Source of the DNA: Geodermatophilaceae bacterium
Lineage (GTDB): Bacteria; Actinomycetota; Actinomycetes; Mycobacteriales; Geodermatophilaceae
Length of the DNA stretch: 5,844 nt
NCBI GenBank assembly: GCA_013812385.1
Contig: JACCTM010000225.1
Location: 1-5,844, forward strand
Direction of reading: 5' to 3'
A program made the translations under genes and the position numbers. A model generated the notes under the pieces. The model was not told the DNA's origin. It ran no database searches and was given only the letters and a program-made list of their open reading frames with translations. Numbering within the stretch: position 1 is the stretch's first letter; each line of letters starts with the position of its first letter. Shown here piece after piece: positions 1 through 5,321 of the stretch.

Positions 1-104
1 GATGGGCTGGAAGCAGCGCGACTGGTATCTGCCGCCCGAGGCGGGCGATCCGTACCTGTTACTTCGCCGCTGTCGAGGCCGAGCGCCGTGAACAGGTCGG
101 CTGA
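1..104 (+). CDS. 3' end of an unidentified upstream gene, probably frameshifted
   Basis: Only the C-terminal tail is in the window. From base 2 one frame reads MGWKQRDWYLPPEAGDPYL with third positions almost all G or C, as expected for a real gene here. It then loses that character and stops at 89-91. The next frame takes over at about base 60, reads YFAAVEAERREQVG with good G/C third positions, and stops at 102-104. The two halves join if one base near 57-60 is skipped, so this is either a sequencing or assembly error, a decayed gene, or two unrelated short ends. The GWKQRDWYL stretch faintly recalls a segment of winged-helix DNA glycosylase (AlkZ/YcaQ-like) proteins. In those proteins it is followed by much more sequence, so I do not assign a family. 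Confidence 0.35.
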   Translation, partial: WAGSSATGICRPRRAIRTCYFAAVEAERREQVG

Positions 105-109
105 GGACT

Positions 110-123
110 GTCGGTCAACCGAC
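110..123. repeat. Near-palindrome GTCGGT-CA-ACCGAC, copy 1
   Basis: The 6-bp arms are perfect inverted repeats around a CA centre. The site begins six bases after the last possible stop of the upstream gene. As RNA it could form a 5-bp stem with a TCAA loop, which is a weak terminator at best and has no U-tract. A very similar element lies at 176-189, which makes a protein-binding site an alternative reading. Confidence 0.35.
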
Positions 124-175
124 TTCCAGCGGATTGACGTCTCTCCCCTGTCATTTCCCCCAACCAATGCGGCGG

Positions 176-189
176 GTCGGTGTACCGGC
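176..189. repeat. Near-palindrome GTCGGT-GT-ACCGGC, copy 2
   Basis: This element has the same GTCGGT-NN-ACCGRC pattern as the one at 110-123, differing in the two central bases and one arm base. The centres are 66 bp apart. It lies about 55 bp upstream of the predicted promoter of the nuclease gene. It could be an operator half of a pair, but short GC-rich palindromes also arise by chance. Confidence 0.3.
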
Positions 190-241
190 GAGCTGTGGAC
201 AGATGTCAATCCGACGCGCATCACGGCGCGCCTGAGGCCGG

Positions 242-264
242 GTGTCGTACCCCCGGCTTAGCGT
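242..264 (+). promoter_or_regulatory. Probable DNA-damage (PafBC/RecA-NDp type) promoter
   Basis: The bases GTGTCGTAC (242-250), an 8-base spacer and TAGCGT (259-264) fit the LexA-independent damage promoter known from mycobacteria, roughly tTGTCRgtg-N8-TAnnnT. The core TGTCG, the spacer length and the TAnnnT -10 box all match; the last three bases of the upstream element match poorly. Transcription would start near 271, giving a leader of roughly 27 bases before the GTG at 298. The downstream gene is a repair-type nuclease, which fits this control. The match was made by eye against a remembered consensus. Confidence 0.55.
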
Positions 265-297
265 CGCTGGAGTGAGGGCAGGGCTTGCGGACCGGAC

Positions 298-2115
298 GTG
301 TGCATGGCGCGCAGCGCTCGGTTGAGTTCGCCGAACGGCTCTGCTGCAGCCGCGCTGCGCTCGCCCTACGTCCAGATCTCGATCGACGAACTCGGTACGC
401 CGTTGCGGGACGTGACCTTCGTCGTGGTCGACCTGGAGACCACCGGCGGCTCGCCAGAGGGCTGCGCGATCACCGAGATCGGAGCTGTCAAGGTCCGCGC
501 CGGAGAATGCCTCGGGGAGTTCCAGACGCTGGTGGATCCCGGATCGGCGATCCCCCCGTACATCTCCATCTTGACCGGGATCACCGATTCGATGGTGATC
601 GCGGCCCCCCGGATCGGAGAGGTGTTACCGGCGTTCCTGGAGTTCGCCCGAGGTTGCGTCCTGGTCGCGCACAACGCCCCGTTCGACCTCGGCTTCCTCA
701 AAGCGGCCTGCGCTGCATCGGCAACGCCGTGGCCGGCCTTTGGGTCGGTCGACACCGCGATCCTGGCGCGCCGGCTGCTCACCCGCGAAGAGGTGCCCAA
801 CTGCAAGCTCTCAACGCTGGCTCCGTACTTCCGTGCCCACACCGCCCCCTGTCACCGGGCGCTGGCCGACGCCCGGGCCACCGTGGACGTCCTGCATGGG
901 CTCTTCAAGCGGCTCGGTCCACTCGGCGTGCAGTCCTTGGAGGAACTCAGCGACCTGACCAAGCAGGTCGACCCGATCCGGCGGCGTAAGCGGCACCTGG
1001 CCGCCCATCTGCCGCACGCCCCCGGGGTGTACCTGTTCAAGGACGCTCACGACCGCCCGCTCTACATCGGCACCTCACATGACCTCGCCCGCCGGGTGCG
1101 TTCCTATTTCGCCGCCTCCGAGCAGCGCTCGCGGATGACCGAGATGGTGGGCTTGGCCGAGCGGGTCGACTCGATCGTCTGCGCGCACGAGCTCGAGGCT
1201 CACGTCCGAGAGCTGCGACTGATCGCCGAACACAAGCCCCGCTACAACCGGAGATCGCGCTTCCCGGAGCGAGTGGTCTGGCTCAAGCTGACCGTCGAGG
1301 CGTTCCCCCGGTTGTCGCTGGTGCGCCGGCACCGCGCGGACGGCGCCGCCTATCTCGGCCCGTTCTCCTCCCGCCGACAGGCCGATGCGGCGATGGCGGC
1401 GGTCTACGACGCCCTGCCGATCCGACGCTGCACCCTTTCCTTGTCGCCCGATCGGATCACCGCGTCCTGTGCGTTGGCCGGTATGGGCCGCTGCGGTGCC
1501 CCGTGTGAGGGTTCGCAGTCGGTCCAGGAGTATGCCGATGTCGCCGACGTCGTTCGGCGGGCCGCCGATGGGGATCCGGGAGATCTGCTCGCACCATTGC
1601 TCGTCCGCCTGTCGGTGCTGGCCGAGTCCGGCCGGTACGAGGACGCCGCCGCCCTGCGTGACCGGGTCACCATCCTGTTGCGGGGTTGCCTGCGTTGGCA
1701 GCGGCTGCGTTCACTGTGGTTGGTGCCCGAACTCGTGGCCGCCCGATCCGACGGCGCGGGGGGTTGGCTGCTCGCGGTCGTGCGCCAGGGTCGCCTCGTG
1801 GCGGCTGGTCGGGCGGTGGCTGGGGTGGCGGTGCGGCCCTACCTACAGGATCTGCTCGTCGGCGCGGAAACGGTCAGCACTGCGATCGGCTCAGCGGCGA
1901 CAACTCCGGAGGAAACCGAGGTGCTCCTGCGCTGGCTGGACACCCCGGGCACCCGATTGGTCGACCTGACTGGTGTGTTGTCCTGTCCGGCTCGGGGGGG
2001 TGCAGCCGCGGGATGGCTCTCCCGGGTCGCCGGAGCCGAACAGAGCGCCGCACCGTTTGCCGACGGTCGTCCGCTATGTACCCGCAGCCAGCCGGACCGC
2101 GTCGGGGCCGCCTGA
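298..2115 (+). CDS. DEDDh 3'-5' exonuclease / GIY-YIG (UvrC/Cho-like) endonuclease fusion
   Basis: This 605-aa protein probably acts in cytoplasmic DNA repair, with one exonuclease and one structure-specific endonuclease domain. Residues about 38-205 form a DnaQ-like DEDDh domain: D45 and E47 in VVDLETTGG, D130 in VAHNAPFD, H186 and D191 in CHRALADAR. Residues about 237-320 form a GIY-YIG domain: GVY at 243-245, YIG at 256-258, R266, E305 and N317, spaced as the catalytic residues of UvrC; the usual Lys after YIG is T259. C378, C391, C399 and C403 match the cysteine block of UvrC. A UVR-like UvrB-contact helix lies at about 435-462. UvrC's RNase H and HhH domains are absent, as in Cho. M. tuberculosis Rv2191 appears to be the same family. 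Start: GTG 298, with ATG 304 equally possible; the purine-rich AGGGCAGGG at 275-283 is far from both. Residues after 465 have no recognised domain. Confidence 0.93.
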   Translation: MCMARSARLSSPNGSAAAALRSPYVQISIDELGTPLRDVTFVVVDLETTGGSPEGCAITEIGAVKVRAGECLGEFQTLVDPGSAIPPYISILTGITDSMVIAAPRIGEVLPAFLEFARGCVLVAHNAPFDLGFLKAACAASATPWPAFGSVDTAILARRLLTREEVPNCKLSTLAPYFRAHTAPCHRALADARATVDVLHGLFKRLGPLGVQSLEELSDLTKQVDPIRRRKRHLAAHLPHAPGVYLFKDAHDRPLYIGTSHDLARRVRSYFAASEQRSRMTEMVGLAERVDSIVCAHELEAHVRELRLIAEHKPRYNRRSRFPERVVWLKLTVEAFPRLSLVRRHRADGAAYLGPFSSRRQADAAMAAVYDALPIRRCTLSLSPDRITASCALAGMGRCGAPCEGSQSVQEYADVADVVRRAADGDPGDLLAPLLVRLSVLAESGRYEDAAALRDRVTILLRGCLRWQRLRSLWLVPELVAARSDGAGGWLLAVVRQGRLVAAGRAVAGVAVRPYLQDLLVGAETVSTAIGSAATTPEETEVLLRWLDTPGTRLVDLTGVLSCPARGGAAAGWLSRVAGAEQSAAPFADGRPLCTRSQPDRVGAA

Positions 2116-2163
2116 GCCCCCGGAACGCCTGCCGCATGCATGACTTCTCGGGTACCGGGCACA

Positions 2164-2193
2164 AGGCCGGTAGCAGCGGCCGAACGTAGGCCG
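2164..2193 (+). repeat. Three alternating GGCCG/CGGCC arms in the leader of the dehydrogenase gene
   Basis: GGCCG (2165-2169), CGGCC (2177-2181) and GGCCG (2189-2193) recur every 12 bases. Arm 2 can pair with arm 1 or with arm 3, each hairpin having a 7-base loop, so the two folds exclude each other. AGGCCG is also a direct repeat at 24-base spacing. The block ends 28 bases before the ATG at 2222. It could be a leader RNA element, an operator, or chance in GC-rich DNA. The rest of the 2116-2221 gap shows no clear terminator or -10 box. Confidence 0.3.
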
Positions 2194-2206
2194 ACGAGGA
2201 CGATGC

Positions 2207-2215
2207 AGAGGAAGG
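2207..2215 (+). promoter_or_regulatory. Ribosome binding site of the alcohol dehydrogenase gene
   Basis: AGAGGAAGG lies 6 bases before the ATG at 2222. It is the clearest Shine-Dalgarno sequence in the window and fixes that start. Confidence 0.75.
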
Positions 2216-2221
2216 CACTCC

Positions 2222-3400
2222 ATGAAAGCTTTGACTTGGCAGGGCACCCGGGACGTACGGATCGAGGACGTCCCGGATCCCACCATCAAGGAACCCACAG
2301 ATGCCATCATCAAGATCACTTCGACCGGGCTGTGCGGCTCTGACCTGCATCTGTATGAGGTACTCGGCCCGTTCCTCGAACCTGGGGACGTGCTGGGTCA
2401 CGAGCCGATGGGCATCGTGGCGGAGGTTGGCAGCGAAGTCACCCACATCGCGCCGGGTGACCGGGTTGTGATCCCGTTCAACATCTCGTGTGGCAGCTGC
2501 TTCATGTGCGGCCACGGGCTGCACAGCCAGTGTGAGACAACGCAGGTCCGCGATCAGGGCATGGGAGCGGCGCTGTTCGGCTACACGAAGCTGTACGGGC
2601 AGGTTCCCGGTGGACAGGCTGAGTACCTGCGCGTCCCGCAGGCGCACTTCGGACCGATCAAAGTTCCGGAGGGGCCGGCCGACGACCGTTTCCTGTACCT
2701 GTCCGACGTGCTGCCCACTGCCTGGCAGGCGGTGGAGTACGCCGGGATCCCGGACGGCGGCACGGTCGTCGTCCTCGGCCTCGGCCCGATTGGTGACATG
2801 TCCTGCCGCATCTCGGCGCTGCGCGGGCACCGGGTCATCGGGGTGGATGTCGTCCCGGAACGTCTGGAGCGCGCTCGTGCGAACGGCGTCGACACGATCG
2901 ACGGAAATGAGGACGACCTGGGTGACCTGATCCGGGACGTCACTGAAGGACGCGGCCCCGATGCGGTCATCGATGCCGTGGGCATGGAGGCGCATGGCTC
3001 GCCGGCGGCCGGATTCGCCCAGAAGATGACCAAGTTGCTGCCCGATTCCGTCGCGGCGAAGCTGATGGAGAACGCCGGGGTCGACCGGCTCGCCGCTGTC
3101 TACTCCGCGATCGACATCGTTCGCCGCGGTGGCACGATCTCGCTGAGCGGGGTCTACGGCGGCATGACCGATCCGTTGCCGCTGCTGACGATGTTCGACA
3201 AGCAGCTCACGCTGCGTATGGGCCAGTGCAACGTCAAGCGTTGGGTGGACGACATCATGCCGCTGCTGTCCGGCGACGGCGATCCGCTCGGAGTCGATAC
3301 CTTCGCCACCCATCGAGTGCCGCTCAGTGAAGCACCGGCGGCCTACGAGATGTTTCAGAAGAAAGAAGATGGCGCAGTGAAGGTGGTCTTCACCCCTTGA
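2222..3400 (+). CDS. Zinc-dependent medium-chain alcohol dehydrogenase, formaldehyde dehydrogenase-like
   Basis: This 392-aa cytosolic oxidoreductase should oxidise an alcohol or aldehyde adduct with NAD. The N-terminal GroES-like domain carries the catalytic zinc ligands C38 (GLCGSD) and H60 with E61 (GHEPMG). The structural zinc lobe has C90, C93, C96 and C104. D162 in YLSDVLPTAW sits where the glutathione-independent formaldehyde dehydrogenase of Pseudomonas has its Asp zinc ligand. The Rossmann domain has G186-L-G-P-I-G191, and D209 at the end of the second strand indicates NAD rather than NADP. A segment around residues 255-285 (after DAVGMEAHG) is longer than in plain ADHs, as in the formaldehyde dehydrogenase-like branch. 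The substrate cannot be told from the sequence. The gene lies 106 bp after the nuclease on the same strand with its own strong ribosome binding site; no promoter of its own is clear, so read-through from upstream is possible. Confidence 0.9.
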   Translation: MKALTWQGTRDVRIEDVPDPTIKEPTDAIIKITSTGLCGSDLHLYEVLGPFLEPGDVLGHEPMGIVAEVGSEVTHIAPGDRVVIPFNISCGSCFMCGHGLHSQCETTQVRDQGMGAALFGYTKLYGQVPGGQAEYLRVPQAHFGPIKVPEGPADDRFLYLSDVLPTAWQAVEYAGIPDGGTVVVLGLGPIGDMSCRISALRGHRVIGVDVVPERLERARANGVDTIDGNEDDLGDLIRDVTEGRGPDAVIDAVGMEAHGSPAAGFAQKMTKLLPDSVAAKLMENAGVDRLAAVYSAIDIVRRGGTISLSGVYGGMTDPLPLLTMFDKQLTLRMGQCNVKRWVDDIMPLLSGDGDPLGVDTFATHRVPLSEAPAAYEMFQKKEDGAVKVVFTP

Positions 3401-3415
3401 GGGATGTCGTGGCTA

Positions 3416-3439
3416 CCCCGCGGCCCTGCGGCCGCGGGG
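3416..3439. terminator. Strong GC hairpin after the dehydrogenase gene
   Basis: CCCCGCGGCC (3416-3425) and GGCCGCGGGG (3430-3439) form a perfect 10-bp stem around a CTGC loop, 15 bases after the dehydrogenase stop. There is no T-run after it, as is common for actinobacterial terminator hairpins. The stem also covers the -35 region of the next gene's predicted promoter, so a regulatory role is possible as well. Confidence 0.65.
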
Positions 3440-3440
3440 A

Positions 3441-3446
3441 TAGGCT
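3441..3446 (+). promoter_or_regulatory. -10 box TAGGCT for a leaderless transcript
   Basis: TAGGCT fits the actinobacterial TAnnnT -10 pattern and ends exactly 6 bases before the GTG at 3453, so transcription would begin at or next to the start codon. No good Shine-Dalgarno sequence precedes that codon. The -35 region falls inside the hairpin at 3416-3439 and has no recognisable consensus. Confidence 0.65.
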
Positions 3447-3452
3447 CCCGAC

Positions 3453-3740
3453 GTGATCACTGCGATCGTCATGATCAGTGCCAGCACCGATTCCATCGGC
3501 GAGGTCGCCGAGCAGATCGCGGACATCGACGGGGTCAGTGAGGTCTACTCCGTGGCCGGGCACGTCGATCTGATCGCCGTTGTACGGGTACGCCAGTTCG
3601 ACGACATCGCCTCGGTCATCGCCGGCCAGGTCAACAAGGTGCCAGGGGTCATCGACACCGAGACGCATATCGCCTTTCGCGCTTATTCACGGCACGATCT
3701 CGACGCAGCGTTCGCGATCGGCTTCGAAACCGAGGCCTGA
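3453..3740 (+). CDS. Stand-alone Lrp/AsnC ligand-binding (RAM) domain protein
   Basis: This 95-aa protein consists only of the effector-binding domain of the Lrp/AsnC regulators; the DNA-binding helix-turn-helix is absent. Visible marks are the beta-alpha-beta start VITAIVMISAS, the loop G36-x-x-D39 (AGHVDLIAVVRV) that contacts amino acid ligands in this family, and the C-terminal TETHIAFRAYSRHDL. Such small proteins oligomerise, bind amino acids, and may modulate a full-length Lrp partner or act as metabolite sensors; which applies here is not shown. The GTG at 3453 is favoured because it fits a leaderless promoter and preserves the first strand. ATG 3471 is a shorter alternative. The gene is convergent with trpD, 24 bp away, an arrangement I recall from other actinobacteria, so a link to tryptophan or related amino acids is tempting but inferred. 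Confidence 0.88.
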   Translation: MITAIVMISASTDSIGEVAEQIADIDGVSEVYSVAGHVDLIAVVRVRQFDDIASVIAGQVNKVPGVIDTETHIAFRAYSRHDLDAAFAIGFETEA

Positions 3741-3770
3741 ACCCGGCCACCCGACGCCTGGCGGTCAGGC
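3735..3770. terminator. Imperfect two-way hairpin between convergent genes
   Basis: GCCTGA (3735-3740) and TCAGGC (3765-3770) are inverted repeats that contain the stop codons of the two convergent genes. Inside them GCCA (3746-3749) can pair with TGGC (3759-3762). The fold has internal mismatches and no T-run, so it is a modest candidate for a bidirectional terminator in a 24-bp gap that otherwise has room for none. Confidence 0.4.
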
Positions 3771-4829
3771 AGTCTTCGCGGCTTGGCTTACCTGGACCCA
3801 GCGGTCCAGAGTCAACTGTGCCGAGCCGTCATCGATCGCCGCACCGGCACGTTCGATCGCCCGGGCGAAGCGAGCGTTCAGGGATTCCTCTGCCGACGGC
3901 GATGCCGAGGGCAGTCCGCCCTCGGCGACGATCGCCGCTGCGGCGTTCAGAACGACCGCATCGCGGACCGGCCCCTTGTCGCCGGAGATTAGCTGGCGCA
4001 CCGCATTCGCATTCGTCTCGGCGTCGGCTCCGCGAAGCTCCTCGGCGCTGGCCCGGGCCATACCGAAGACGGTGGGGTCCAGAGTGTCTGCCACGACGGC
4101 ACCGTTTGCAGCCAGCCACACCGACGATGTCGTTGTCGTGGTCAGCTCGTCCAGTCCGTCGTCACCCCGGAAGACGATCGCTCGGACATCGCGCCGGGCA
4201 AGCACACCCGCGAGCAACGGGGCCATGCGCGCGTCGGCGCAACCCACGGCAGCCGCAACCGGTCGTCCCGGATTGGTCAGTGGCCCAAGGAAGTTGAAAA
4301 CCGTGGCAACGCCCAACTCACGACGAGCCATGGCAGCGTGGCGCATCCCAGGGTGAAAGACCGGTGCGAAGAAGAAGCCGATGCCGGCCTCGGCGATGCA
4401 CCGTTCGACGCCGGCCGCGGACAGGTCGATGGCCACCCCGAGCGCCTCCAGGACGTCGGCCGACCCGCAGGCCGAGGAAGCTGCGCGGTTTCCGTGCTTT
4501 CCCACCCGAATCCCGGAAGCCGCCACGATCAATGCTGCCATCGTCGAGATGTTCACGGTGTGGGCACGGTCGCCACCGGTCCCGACCACGTCCACGACCG
4601 GTCCGGGCGTTCGTACCGGGGTGGCATTGCCCAACATCACGTCGACCAGGGCGTCGATCTCACCCACCGTCTCGCCCTTGGCCCGCAACGCGATTGCGAA
4701 GCCGGCAACCTGAGCGGCACTGGCTTCGCCGGCCATGATCTCGCCCATGGCCCAGCCCACGGTGGCACGGGAGAGATCCTGCCCGGCCAGCAGCGCGGTG
4801 AGCAGGCCCGGCCAGGTCGGCGTCGGCAT
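3765..4829 (-). CDS. trpD: Anthranilate phosphoribosyltransferase
   Basis: The product transfers the phosphoribosyl group of PRPP to anthranilate, the second committed step of tryptophan synthesis, in the cytosol as a homodimer. The 354-aa length is normal. Visible motifs are the PRPP loop GTGGD (83-87), NIST (93-96), the glycine-rich KHGNRAASS (111-119) with CGSADVLEALG, FFAPVFHP (153-160), GPLTNP (182-187) and the metal-binding DGLDEL (224-229, with D227 and E228). The ATG at 4829 is the only plausible start: an in-frame stop lies 24 bases upstream and the N-terminal helix is of usual length. No clear ribosome binding site precedes it, so translation may depend on coupling to the preceding gene. 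No other trp gene is in the window; the gene sits behind an oxidase-assembly gene instead, as in other actinobacteria where trpD is apart from trpECBA. Confidence 0.97.
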   Translation of the reverse strand: MPTPTWPGLLTALLAGQDLSRATVGWAMGEIMAGEASAAQVAGFAIALRAKGETVGEIDALVDVMLGNATPVRTPGPVVDVVGTGGDRAHTVNISTMAALIVAASGIRVGKHGNRAASSACGSADVLEALGVAIDLSAAGVERCIAEAGIGFFFAPVFHPGMRHAAMARRELGVATVFNFLGPLTNPGRPVAAAVGCADARMAPLLAGVLARRDVRAIVFRGDDGLDELTTTTTSSVWLAANGAVVADTLDPTVFGMARASAEELRGADAETNANAVRQLISGDKGPVRDAVVLNAAAAIVAEGGLPSASPSAEESLNARFARAIERAGAAIDDGSAQLTLDRWVQVSQAAKTA

Positions 4830-4853
4830 GGTCAGGACAGCGGTTCGGCGGAC

Positions 4854-5309
4854 TCAGCCGCGAACGACCGGAACGCCGTGCTGGCGCTCACGGAGCAAAT
4901 CGGCCACAGTCGCCGCTGCCTGCAGTGCGTCGAGGGGAAAGGACAACGATGCGTCGGCCAGCGACCAGTGCGCCAGCCAGCGGTCGGCCTGCCGGGCAAT
5001 CAGGACGCAGACCGGCGGACAGTCGCGGATCTCGAACTTCAGTTGTCGGGCGATGCCCATGCCACCGGTCGGCTGGGATTCGCCGTCGAGCAGAACCAGA
5101 TCCACCGAGCCGGCGTCGACGTAGCTCAGAACCTCGTCGATCGTCTCGCAATCGATCCAATCGATGCGGCCTACATCTCGGGCCGGGCGACGGCCGACCG
5201 CGGTGCGTACCGCGTCCCGGATAGCCGGACGCTGGGAGAACAGCAGTACCCGAACCGAAGGCAGGTTGCCCGAGCCGGTCGAGCCCTTCGAGACGACGGG
5301 AAGGGTCAC
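4854..5309 (-). CDS. Degenerate response-regulator receiver (pseudo-receiver) protein
   Basis: This 151-aa protein has one receiver-like domain from about residue 18 to 140 and no output domain. The first strand VRVLLFSQRP and the phosphoacceptor-like strand DLVLLDGE with D75 are clear, followed by a GGMGIARQLK helix. The other active-site residues are lost: the acidic pair after strand 1 is S25-Q26, the Thr/Ser after strand 4 falls at I104-A105, and the K-P is F124-P125. Normal aspartyl phosphorylation is therefore doubtful, and a protein-interaction role is likelier. The start is GTG 5309, 9 bases after the ctaG stop; the preceding AGGA (5317-5320 on the minus strand) serves as ribosome binding site, or TAGGAT as a -10 box. 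trpD follows after 24 bases. I do not know the partner; no sensor kinase is in the window. Confidence 0.75.
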   Translation of the reverse strand: MTLPVVSKGSTGSGNLPSVRVLLFSQRPAIRDAVRTAVGRRPARDVGRIDWIDCETIDEVLSYVDAGSVDLVLLDGESQPTGGMGIARQLKFEIRDCPPVCVLIARQADRWLAHWSLADASLSFPLDALQAAATVADLLRERQHGVPVVRG

Positions 5310-5315
5310 GCCGAC

Positions 5316-5321
5316 ATCCTA
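5316..5321 (-). promoter_or_regulatory. TAGGAT before the pseudo-receiver gene: -10 box or ribosome binding site
   Basis: On the minus strand TAGGAT lies 6 bases before the GTG at 5309, the same spacing as TAGGCT before the GTG at 3453, so a leaderless internal promoter is possible. The first three bases are also the ctaG stop codon, and AGGA can act as a Shine-Dalgarno sequence at 7 bases. The sequence alone does not decide between the two. Confidence 0.4.

Noticed and set aside
108..130. Second possible damage-promoter element (TGTCGGT) at the first near-palindrome
   Set aside because: At the required 8-base spacing the sequence is TCCAGC, which is not a TAnnnT -10 box.
207..234. GGCGCGCC palindrome in the intergenic region
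   Set aside because: A short all-GC palindrome is expected by chance at this base composition and has no partner element or conserved spacing.
285..989. Plus-strand open frame overlapping the exonuclease domain
   Set aside because: It is a different frame of the nuclease gene, rich in R, P and G, with no domain, while the overlapping frame carries all DEDDh motifs.
1874..3313. Long minus-strand open frame (479 codons) across the nuclease and dehydrogenase genes
   Set aside because: It is antisense to two clearly recognised plus-strand genes, shows no family motif, and has the low-complexity R/H/D-rich composition typical of shadow frames in GC-rich DNA.
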